A stretch of 64,000 nt of DNA from Schizosaccharomyces osmophilus (taxonomy: Eukaryota > Ascomycota > Schizosaccharomycetes > Schizosaccharomycetales > Schizosaccharomycetaceae), in contig NC_079239.1 of assembly GCF_027921745.1 (NCBI RefSeq), forward strand, positions 523,501 to 587,500, given 5' to 3'. Each line of letters begins with the position of its first letter. Within the stretch, counting starts at the first letter, position 1. A program made the position numbers and the translations under genes. The notes under the pieces are model-generated. The model was given only the letters and a program-made list of their open reading frames with translations. It was not told where the DNA came from and made no database searches. Below are positions 56,276 to 64,000 of this stretch, piece after piece.

Positions 56276-57083
56276 AGTTTCCTCCAACAAAGATTTGTGT
56301 ATAGTAGGTAAATAGAATAATACTCGATAAACGAACGGAAGTGTTTCAAGTAGAAAGTAAGAAAAGAAATGCCAATTACGATAATAGCTGTCTCAATGCA
56401 AATTGAAAATATTGATACTTTATTGTTAATATATCTTGTGTTTCCATCAGTTTTATATAAAACAAACCTTTTTCCAGCACAGACTATATGGTTTTTGAGT
56501 GAATTGAATTTGCTACTAATGAAAGACAAATGGAAGGCTCCTCAAATAATAAGACTGGGTTTGAAGTGTTTATGCCAAAGCCTTTACTCGGCTTGCGTCA
56601 GAGGAACCTTCAAGTATTAAAGTACTGTTTTTTGTAATATTGTATTACTCAGTAAATTGTTATACAAACATAAACACAAAAGCAATGAACTTTTTGCTGG
56701 AATATCGGAAGTCAAAATATACAGAGTATTTCGCCGTGACACTTACCTATGCGATTTACAATAACCTGAAAACTATTACTCTATATCATCCAATTTAATC
56801 AATAAAAATTACTTGCTTGCACTTGCTGTTGATCAGTTACAACAATACAGACGAATCCTTTCAACGTTAAACTAAAAAGTTTTTCTAAAACAATATTATA
56901 TTGATTAATTATTCATTAACTAAGAAAACATTCAAGTACTTTGTTGCATTATAAATATATTTTTCAAACACCAAATTAGACTGTTAAACCGTAAAAAAAA
57001 ACATGCAAATTCATTATGCAGAGTCTCCATTTTCTATTAGGAAACGGCTCAAAACCCTTCATTTCTCATGCATCCTCCTGACT
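56276..57083. other. erg7 promoter / HSP70 3' region
   Basis: 808 bases, AT-rich; no sterol-response element or RNA recognised with confidence. Confidence 0.5.
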
Positions 57084-59003
57084 TTAGTCAACCTCTTCGA
57101 CTTCGGGACCTTGCTCACCGCCAGGGGGGCCACCAGGTGCAGCACCTGGAGCGCCACCGGGGGCACCACCAGCTTGATAAACCTTGGCCATAATGGGGTT
57201 GGCAACACCTTCCAATTCCTTTTGCTTGGACTCGTATTCGTCCTTGGCAGCAGTAGTGTTGCTGTCGAGCCACTCAATGGTCTCCTTGACAGCCTTATCA
57301 ATGGATTCCTTGTCAGAGGCCTCAACCTTGTCCTTCAAGTTGGGGTCATCCATGGAGTTACGCAAAGAGTAGGCATAGGATTCCAAGTGGTTCTTGGCTT
57401 GAATTCGAGAAGTTTCGGCTTCATCTTCAGCCTTGTACTTTTCGGCATCAGCAACCATGCGGTCGATTTCTTCCTTGGAGAGACGACCCTTGTCGTTGGT
57501 GATGGTAATCTTTTGAGTCTTACCAGTACCCTTCTCGAGGGCGGACACGTTCAAGATACCGTTGGCGTCAACATCGAAGGTGACTTCAATTTGAGGAACA
57601 CCACGAGGAGCGGGTGGAATACCAGAGAGCTCAAACTTACCGAGCAAGTTGCAATCCTTGGTACGAGCACGCTCACCTTCGTAGACTTGAATCAAGACAC
57701 CGGGTTGGTTGTCTGAGTAAGTAGAGAAGACTTCGGACTTCTTGGTAGGAATGGTAGTGTTACGCTTGATAAGAGCAGTCATGACACCACCAGCAGTTTC
57801 GATACCCATAGAAAGAGGGGCAACATCCAGCAATAATAAATCTTGGGTCTTTTCGGAAGTGTCACCAGTTAAGATGGCAGCTTGGACGGCGGCACCATAG
57901 GCAACAGCCTCATCAGGGTTGATAGACTTGCAAGGCTCCTTACCGTTGAAGAAGTCAGAAACAAGCTTTTGGATACGGGGGATACGAGTAGAACCACCAA
58001 CCAATACAATTTCGTCAACAGAGGACTTGTCGACCTTTGCATCACGTAGGACCCTCTCGACAGGTTCCATGGTATTGCGGAAGAGGTCAGAGCATAATTC
58101 TTCAAAGCGAGCACGAGTGATGGAAGTGTAAAAGTCAATACCCTCATACATGGAGTCAATCTCAATGCTAGCTTGTGAAGAAGAAGAAAGAGTACGCTTA
58201 GCGCGCTCACAGGCAGTACGGAGACGACGGACAGAACGAGCATTACCACTAATATCCTTCTTGTTCTTACGTTTAAATTCTTGGATGAAGTGGTTGACTA
58301 AGCGAGAGTCAAAATCTTCACCACCCAAGTGAGTATCACCAGCAGTAGACTTGACTTCGAAAATACCTTCTTCAATGGTCAACAGGGAGACATCGAAGGT
58401 ACCACCACCAAGATCGAAAATCAAAACGTTTGTTTCCTTTTGAGTGTTGCGGTCTAAACCGTAAGCAATAGCGGCAGCCGTTGGTTCGTTGATGATACGC
58501 AAAACATTCATACCAGCAATGGTACCAGCGTCTTTAGTAGCTTGACGTTGAGAATCGTTGAAGTAAGCAGGGACAGTTACGACAGCATCTGTGATTTTAC
58601 TTCCCATGAAAGCTTCAGCAACTTCACGCATCTTTAGTAGTACCATAGAAGAGATTTCTTCAGGAGTAAAAGTCTTGGTTTCTCCTTTGAACTCCACTTG
58701 GAGCAATGGCTTGCCGTCCTTGTCGACGACCTTGAAAGGCCAATGTTTCATATCTGATTGAACGTCTGCATCAGCAAAGCGACGACCGATCAATCGCTTA
58801 GCGTCGAAGACGGTGTTGTGGGGATTCATGGCGACTTGATTCTTGGCAGCATCACCAATTAATCGTTCAGTATCTGTGAAGGCAACATAAGAAGGAGTGG
58901 TACGGTTACCTTGGTCATTGGCAATGATTTCGACACGATTGTTGGAGAAGTGTCCAACACAAGAATAGGTAGTACCCAAATCAATTCCGATAGATTTGCT
59001 CAT
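57084..59003 (-). CDS. ssa1: Cytosolic HSP70 (Ssa type)
   Basis: ATP-driven chaperone of the cytosol. 639 residues. ATPase domain with [25 protein letters not shown] and [12 protein letters not shown]; substrate-binding domain; helical lid; [14 protein letters not shown] tail and terminal EEVD that binds TPR co-chaperones. The EEVD end and lack of signal peptide set it apart from Bip1 and mitochondrial forms. Very strong codon bias. A TATA box and heat-shock elements lie upstream. The name ssa1 (rather than ssa2) follows position next to erg7 and upf3. Confidence 0.95.
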   Translation of the reverse strand: MSKSIGIDLGTTYSCVGHFSNNRVEIIANDQGNRTTPSYVAFTDTERLIGDAAKNQVAMNPHNTVFDAKRLIGRRFADADVQSDMKHWPFKVVDKDGKPLLQVEFKGETKTFTPEEISSMVLLKMREVAEAFMGSKITDAVVTVPAYFNDSQRQATKDAGTIAGMNVLRIINEPTAAAIAYGLDRNTQKETNVLIFDLGGGTFDVSLLTIEEGIFEVKSTAGDTHLGGEDFDSRLVNHFIQEFKRKNKKDISGNARSVRRLRTACERAKRTLSSSSQASIEIDSMYEGIDFYTSITRARFEELCSDLFRNTMEPVERVLRDAKVDKSSVDEIVLVGGSTRIPRIQKLVSDFFNGKEPCKSINPDEAVAYGAAVQAAILTGDTSEKTQDLLLLDVAPLSMGIETAGGVMTALIKRNTTIPTKKSEVFSTYSDNQPGVLIQVYEGERARTKDCNLLGKFELSGIPPAPRGVPQIEVTFDVDANGILNVSALEKGTGKTQKITITNDKGRLSKEEIDRMVADAEKYKAEDEAETSRIQAKNHLESYAYSLRNSMDDPNLKDKVEASDKESIDKAVKETIEWLDSNTTAAKDEYESKQKELEGVANPIMAKVYQAGGAPGGAPGAAPGGPPGGEQGPEVEEVD

Positions 59004-59238
59004 ATTCGTAAATAATGGTCGTTAAATATAATGACAATTCGTAAAAAGCGATCGTTAAAACAAAAAAATGCGAGTATAGGATTGATATTATATCAAATTA
59101 ACAATGTGACAAATAAATTCAGACGCAGGAAGCGATGGAATTTGTATAATTCAGGTAATGTTCAAAATTGGCTCGTAGATTTTGTAAAACTCCAATTCTA
59201 GTTTAAGACAATGGTTGCTTGTAAAATGACACACAGTG

Positions 59239-59246
59239 TATTTATA
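59239..59246 (-). promoter_or_regulatory. TATA box of HSP70 gene
   Basis: TATAAATA in gene sense, 236 bases before the ATG and 13 bases downstream of the heat-shock element. Confidence 0.7.
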
Positions 59247-59259
59247 GAGTATCTTTCGC

Positions 59260-59302
59260 TTCTGGAAGGTTCACAACCCTTGCCCTTTAGAGACTTCGAG
59301 AA
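59260..59302 (-). promoter_or_regulatory. Heat-shock elements of HSP70 gene
   Basis: TTCTGGAAGGTTC (59260-59272) is a perfect three-unit TTCnnGAAnnTTC; TTCGAGAA (59295-59302) adds two more units. Binding site type for Hsf1, just upstream of the TATA box. Confidence 0.85.
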
Positions 59303-60300
59303 GAGACTAGACATTAGCAGGAGTGGGAGGCGAACCAAATTGGGCAGTTCCTTCTACAGCATTAAAATGTAAACAATAGAACAAGAAAGAAAATACAAAT
59401 AGAAAATGAGAGAAAAAACAAAGTTAGACAGAACCCGAAGTATGTTCAGATGAACTGAAACGAAGAATGTATTCTTTCATGTATCGCGAGATGATTCTGT
59501 CTCGTGTTTTGAATTTTTGAACAAGGATCCTTATTGAAAAGACGAAATTTGTGATACATATGACACATTCCTCCTTTCTATTTCAAAATACAACTTGTAT
59601 GCTTCCCAAGCACTTTCCCTTTGTTTCCATAAATTTGGTTTTGTTTACAGCTAGATGACGAAACTTTTCATCATGATGTATGGAAATAAGGAAGGTAAAG
59701 AGAACGAAACAAGCAACAAGTTACCCCCTCTCAAGGCATTTTATGAAGCATTCTTTCACCCATTTTCTTCTGTTTGTTGATATACTGTAAAAGCTTTTGT
59801 TTTTCTACTTTTTCCTTCCCAATAAAATGGAATGACGTTTCTGCTTTTTGAACCCTTTAGCGAATTGTCACGATTTGCAAAATATGCGAATGAAGCCATT
59901 GACAGTATATAGTTTTGTTTGGTTGCAAGACATGAATTAATAAGCATTGAATAGGTTTAAATACAGATGTTCATCCATTTCTCGAGTTTGAATACAAGAA
60001 ACGAAATATGGTGAGACAGTTGTCGTAGTAGAATGTCAATACAGCAACTCGAAAAAGTATGACTCACCTCCTATCCTTTGCGATTTTCTTTACTGAAAGG
60101 ATACGAAATTTGATGCTTTCTAATTTCTTTTGAAATGCGCATGATTGTAACTGAGCAACTGGCATATATCTATTGACCCTTGGTACATTAGGTTCTTTGT
60201 GGATTCTTGCTCCAAATGACTATTCCAACTCTGTAAGACAGCTCACATGAAACTTAAAGGCGCCCTCTTTTCCTTCCGTTCTTTATTCCCATAAGTCCAT

Positions 60301-60444
60301 ATGTCTCGAAGAATATTGTTTGCTATTCCCAAGGTACGAAATTCCTTTTGCCCTTTGCTAGTACGTTTGATAAGTGTAAAACCAATAAAAAGCATTCTCC
60401 TCAATCGTATTCATTTTTATATCATGATCCAGTTGTTTCTCTAA
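60301..60444 (+). other. Possible upstream ORF of upf3
   Basis: 47 codons starting MSRRILFAIPKVRNSF, 225 bases before the upf3 ATG. The Arg-rich hydrophobic start resembles a mitochondrial presequence, so it might instead be a small separate gene. Depends on where the upf3 transcript starts. Confidence 0.2.
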
Positions 60445-60669
60445 TACATTTGTTATGTACTAGTACAATGACAAAAGGTTCACTTGTTCAAATCGTTGCT
60501 GCCAACATACCATTTTTTGAAACAAAAGCTTCACCCATTTTCATAGAAAAAAAATACTTTTAGGTGTTATTTTCAGCTGCTATAGGACGAAATGCGCTAG
60601 TATTCCTTTGGTTGTTTTCAGTTATCTTTCATCAATCCTCTTCACTTACAGCGCAAATTCTAATTTCAC

Positions 60670-61595
60670 ATGGTTCCTCCTACATCTGCAAAAACACGAT
60701 TACCATGCAAGCTACTCGTTCATAATCTCCCAGATACACTTCCAGAAGAAATTTTCTTAAAGTCCATAGCGTCGTTTCATCCTTTTATAAACTGGCACCG
60801 GTATCATCAGGGAAAAAGACAAAATCCGTAAGTGAACTCCACAGTCTTTTCCTTAATTCTTGTATAATTAATCGTTTTTCTTTTTTTACTAGACCTCAAC
60901 CTAATATTCCTTCTTTCGCATATCTAAAATTCCGATCGGAATCTCACGTTCATGACTTTTTTCGCTTCTATCAAGGACATGTTTTTGTTGACAAAGATGG
61001 TAAAAACACATTATTTTTAGTTCTTCTTATTAATTTACCAGAACATGTCTATCGTGCTTTGCTACTAGTTGCTCCTTTTCAAAAAGTTCCACCTGTTAAA
61101 TTGAAGCCCGACTCTTTAAATGGAACCATCGAAGATGATCCCGTTTTTAAAACTTTTGTGGATAAGTGGAATGAGAGTTTGATACCTCCTCCACCTCCTT
61201 CGCCTTCTCATTATACGCAAAATACTTCGACTCCGTTGCTTCATTATTTAGCAGAAAAACGTGGGACCACTGGTACATCTCCGAAACCCAGTAAGTCTAA
61301 GAAGGAAAAAAAGCAAAGGTCTAAAAAAAGTAAGCTAGCATCTTCTTCCTCAAAGCAAGCTACTCCCTCAGATCATTCTACGGGCCAGAATCCTTCGCAG
61401 TCTTTGGAGGCAAAAGAGCCTGTGAAGCAAGACTCAGTTCCCTCAAAACCTAAGAGCAAAAAGAAGGCGAAACCAAGAAAATCTACAAAAGTTGCCTCGT
61501 CTACGAGTACAACAGATTCAACACCTAAACCAGATGAAAGTGCTAAAGCAGTACCCAAAAAAATATCACCCAAAAAAAAAGAAGCTTCAAAATAA
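60670..61595 (+). CDS. upf3: Nonsense-mediated decay factor Upf3
   Basis: Links Upf2 to the exon junction or ribosome in mRNA surveillance. Three exons: 60670-60827, 60893-60999 and 61042-61595; introns 65 and 42 nt. 272 residues. RNP-type Upf3 domain (about 10-115): RLPCKLLVHNLPDTLPEEIF, FYQGHVFVDKDEHVYRALLL, APFQKVP, then TIEDDPVFKTFVDKW, the family signature. The C-terminal half is Lys/Ser/Pro-rich. The second intron has no stop and is a multiple of three; splicing is preferred because it gives the family spacing between FVDK and YRA. Confidence 0.92.
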
Positions 61596-62027
61596 ACCGG
61601 AAGAGGAATAGATCCTTCCGCAATAAGCTTTTTTTTCTTTTCTATTTTTCAGTTGTTTTATGTTCAACTTGTTTCCGCCGTTGTTATTTATACTATATAT
61701 ATAAAATTTATGAACTGTTCCATCCAGTGCACATTTCACATGTACCATTAAATTAAAACAATACTCTTCAAATTCATGTTTTTTGTGGAATAAATACATT
61801 AAGCAAAGAAGGGCTATATACCCTTTATATGATCTATACAAGTATCTCTAGTAAATTAAGTTACACATAAAGGGAACCAGCCGTTCCTAACGATTGGTGA
61901 CCATTATGAAAATGTATCACAAAAAAAAAAGACAACAAATAGAAAATCTTCTATTTGAAACAGCTATAGCTTTGAAAACACTTTTCAAATTACTGAGAAG
62001 GGTTATTATTAGGCATTCAAACATTAC
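61596..62027. other. Convergent spacer upf3/mac1
   Basis: No gene or motif recognised. Confidence 0.5.
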
Positions 62028-63818
62028 TTAGCGAATCATACGACTCACACCATCACTACGGCGATTGTTACGTCCACCTCGAACTGGAAGTTCAAAATCA
62101 GCGTTGCCGGATAACTGATCTAGAGTACTCGAAACTGGAGCCAAATTAGCAGGGTTCCGCATCTCCGCTTTACTCATATGTGGATGCATTGATGGACCAG
62201 AAAACGCAGACCCAAGACTAACTTGTGAAAGATTCGGAGATCTCTCCATTGTATTCCTAGCAGGTTTCTGAACAGATCGCTTCTCAAATGCACGAGGGAC
62301 ACCGGTAGTGCTAGCAGAAGGAATGCTAGACAAGTCATTAAACGAACCATTCATGGACGCAGGTTTTCTGCTGCGCTGAGCATTTGGCTGTATGGGTTCA
62401 GATTGTGGATTTGTGGTCAACTTTTCTCTAGATAAATTCTTAACAGATTTCGTTACATTTCCGGATGTTGCGAGTTTCCGATTATTCCTGTTTCCAGGAT
62501 GAGAATCCTGTTTATCAATTGGAAAATCAGGTACGTGTGTTTGTTGTTTCGCTTTCGCTTCTGTAGGAAGTTTGGTATCCTTGGTATCTGAAACAGGAAT
62601 TGGATTGTTATTGACCTGAGGGGCAAATGGCCGAGTAACTCTTTGAGAGAAGGGATGTTCGTTAACCGGAGGAGAAGGCTGACCTTGAGTAGGTTCGGAT
62701 TCAGCTAATCTTAAATTAGGATTGACATCAAAGAACGAAGAATACGTGTCATCACTGCTGGTGGGACTAGAGTCAGACTTGGAGAATGGATCCGAACTAA
62801 GAAGAGGATTGTTGTCTTGCTTATTTGTGTTTACAGGTGGGAAACCGGGAGCTCTACCAGTTTTATGAGGAGAGTAATTCCTGTGTCCTTGCTCATGGGT
62901 TTGAGATCTTGCAAAGTTATTATTAGAATTTGGGGATGCAAACTTCGCGTAAGGGTTATCGTCATGACTAGAAGTCTTCAAAAGATTATCATGAGGAAGT
63001 GAGTTACCAGAGCGAGTGCGAATGGGGGTATTTGAGGAGAAGTTATTCTCGTGGACACTAGGAGACAAACGTTCCTTGAATGGAAAGTCACCTTGATCGG
63101 AATCGGAAGGAGGGCCCAATTCGGACGCCGACGTCAAAGCATCATTGAATTTCGGAAGTGTAGCGGGAACGTTAGTAAGCTTGTCATCCATTGTAAGGGG
63201 ATAATTATCCTTCTCTCTATAAGCAGAGAAGCTATCCACGGTGTCACTAGAAGTTTCCTCACTTTTCTTGTGCGTATGCATACGAGAAATGGAAACACTA
63301 CGAAAGCAAAGGCTCAAAATTGCAAGCAAATCGCTTCCGACTGCACCGGCAACAACATAAGATTGCCAAGTATTGTGGGGTAAAAACAGGGTAAGCTCAA
63401 CACCCAGGGCACAGCAAGTAACCAAGGCAGTGAGAAAGACAAACAAAATGTTGAAAATATTCAAAGCCTGTTTTACGACGAAAAAGGAAAGAAAGACGAG
63501 ACAGGCACTAAGAAAAGACATACCAGTGCCGATGATATGGGTAATAAGAACCTTGGAAAGGACATAGCGCTTGTCACCCTTGTAGTAAAATTCTTGAACC
63601 AAAGAATCGACGGAGTAGCCGAAGCTTGTATGGGAGCAAATTCGGCCATTGTCTGAGCAAACACCAAAAATACCCAACAAGTCTTTGTTCACCTTTGCCA
63701 GCATCATCTTGGAGGATAATTTGGAGGTAGCAGGTACAGAAACACTGCCAATAAGTAATAAAGCAGTAGAAATCAGAAGAAAAAGAATCGTAAGAAAAGC
63801 GAGAAGACCACGAACCAT
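62028..63818 (-). CDS. mac1: SUR7/PalI-family membrane protein Mac1
   Basis: 596 residues. The N-terminal 190 residues carry four membrane segments (about 5-27, 92-114, 119-140, 153-173) with a loop between the first two holding GVCSDNGRICSHTSFGY, the SUR7/PalI pattern for plasma-membrane (eisosome or cell-tip) proteins. The remaining 400 residues are a cytosolic, Ser/Asn/Pro-rich disordered tail with Arg-rich end (GGRNNRRSDGVSRMIR). The name is by position next to upf3 as in S. pombe (Mac1, membrane anchored protein) and by the four-helix anchor. Start ATG at 63818; intronless. Confidence 0.85.
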   Translation of the reverse strand: MVRGLLAFLTILFLLISTALLLIGSVSVPATSKLSSKMMLAKVNKDLLGIFGVCSDNGRICSHTSFGYSVDSLVQEFYYKGDKRYVLSKVLITHIIGTGMSFLSACLVFLSFFVVKQALNIFNILFVFLTALVTCCALGVELTLFLPHNTWQSYVVAGAVGSDLLAILSLCFRSVSISRMHTHKKSEETSSDTVDSFSAYREKDNYPLTMDDKLTNVPATLPKFNDALTSASELGPPSDSDQGDFPFKERLSPSVHENNFSSNTPIRTRSGNSLPHDNLLKTSSHDDNPYAKFASPNSNNNFARSQTHEQGHRNYSPHKTGRAPGFPPVNTNKQDNNPLLSSDPFSKSDSSPTSSDDTYSSFFDVNPNLRLAESEPTQGQPSPPVNEHPFSQRVTRPFAPQVNNNPIPVSDTKDTKLPTEAKAKQQTHVPDFPIDKQDSHPGNRNNRKLATSGNVTKSVKNLSREKLTTNPQSEPIQPNAQRSRKPASMNGSFNDLSSIPSASTTGVPRAFEKRSVQKPARNTMERSPNLSQVSLGSAFSGPSMHPHMSKAEMRNPANLAPVSSTLDQLSGNADFELPVRGGRNNRRSDGVSRMIR

Positions 63819-64000
63819 GATGAAAGAATTAAGGTACGGTAATTGAGGATAGAAAGAAGGGGCAGTGATGAGATGTCAAAAATCAAAAGAAAGCTTTTTC
63901 TTGACTAAAGAGAGTGTACCTTTTTTTATGGGATGGGAATCTAAAGACACAATAAATTTCCATCAACAAGAATATGCGTATTGAGCAATGAAGAGATAAG

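Larger units (their letters stand above)
59004..60669. other. Divergent HSP70/upf3 region
   Basis: 1.67 kb, the longest spacer after the tRNA-Gly region. Left part: HSP70 leader, TATA and HSEs. Right part: a 47-codon ATG frame (60301-60444) upstream of upf3 that could be an upstream ORF. No RNA gene recognised. Confidence 0.5.

Noticed and set aside
57003-57716. 237-codon plus-strand frame over the HSP70 3' half
   Set aside because: Known type of antisense artefact of HSP70 codon bias; sequence is the complement of conserved HSP70 codons.
60348-60563. 71-codon frame upstream of upf3
   Set aside because: Starts with TTG, overlaps the ATG frame at 60301 in another phase, and no splice model gave a recognisable protein.

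Overview
The window is nuclear chromosomal DNA of a fission yeast (genus Schizosaccharomyces). Support: compact genes with many very short introns (39-131 nt, GTANGN donors, branch sites such as CTAAC or CTAAT close to TAG/CAG acceptors); ribosomal-protein promoters with HomolD (CAGTCACA) and HomolE (ACCCTACCCT) boxes; AT-rich spacers; and a gene order that, as I remember the S. pombe map, follows chromosome I cosmids SPAC18G6 - SPAC13D6 - SPAC4G9 - SPAC13G7 gene for gene and strand for strand. Proteins such as Mal3 are clearly diverged from S. pombe, so a relative of the S. octosporus / S. osmophilus / S. cryophilus group is more likely than S. pombe. The exact species is not determinable here.

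Layout. 1-10 kb: lem2 (5' end outside the window), rrn3, a DJ-1/PfpI-fold protein without its nucleophile, a small protein with a coilin-like N-terminus, rps7 and mal3. 10-19.8 kb: the F-box gene pof14, the zinc-knuckle gene byr3, a gene-poor 3-kb stretch with three identical tRNA-Gly(GCC) genes, trm9, btb3 and alp11. 20-30 kb: rnh201, adk1, pcf11, the pumilio gene mpf1, the histone chaperone chz1 and the genus-specific meiotic gene mug133. 31-42 kb: rpc2, the divergent arginine pair arg11/arg3, cmb1, a tRNA-Ser(GCT) with intron, and a gluconokinase gene. 42-53 kb: vps26, an Mpv17/PMP22-family gene in six exons, a 3-ketoacyl-CoA reductase, rpl9, mrps5, a J-protein and a Ymc1-like mitochondrial carrier. 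54-64 kb: erg7, an ssa-type HSP70, upf3 and mac1.

Most genes are unrelated housekeeping neighbours. The exceptions are arg11 and arg3, which lie head to head and supply three steps of mitochondrial ornithine/citrulline synthesis, and the adjacent meiosis-type genes mpf1 and mug133, both preceded by Mei4/FLEX-like GTAAACA sites. rps7, rpl9 and, unexpectedly, byr3 carry the ribosomal-protein promoter element.

No CRISPR array, prophage or intact transposon is visible. Exon boundaries were worked out by hand from splice signals, reading frame and family homology. Coordinates of spliced genes span the first to last coding base, with exons listed in the evidence. S. pombe names and lengths are from memory, not from a search.
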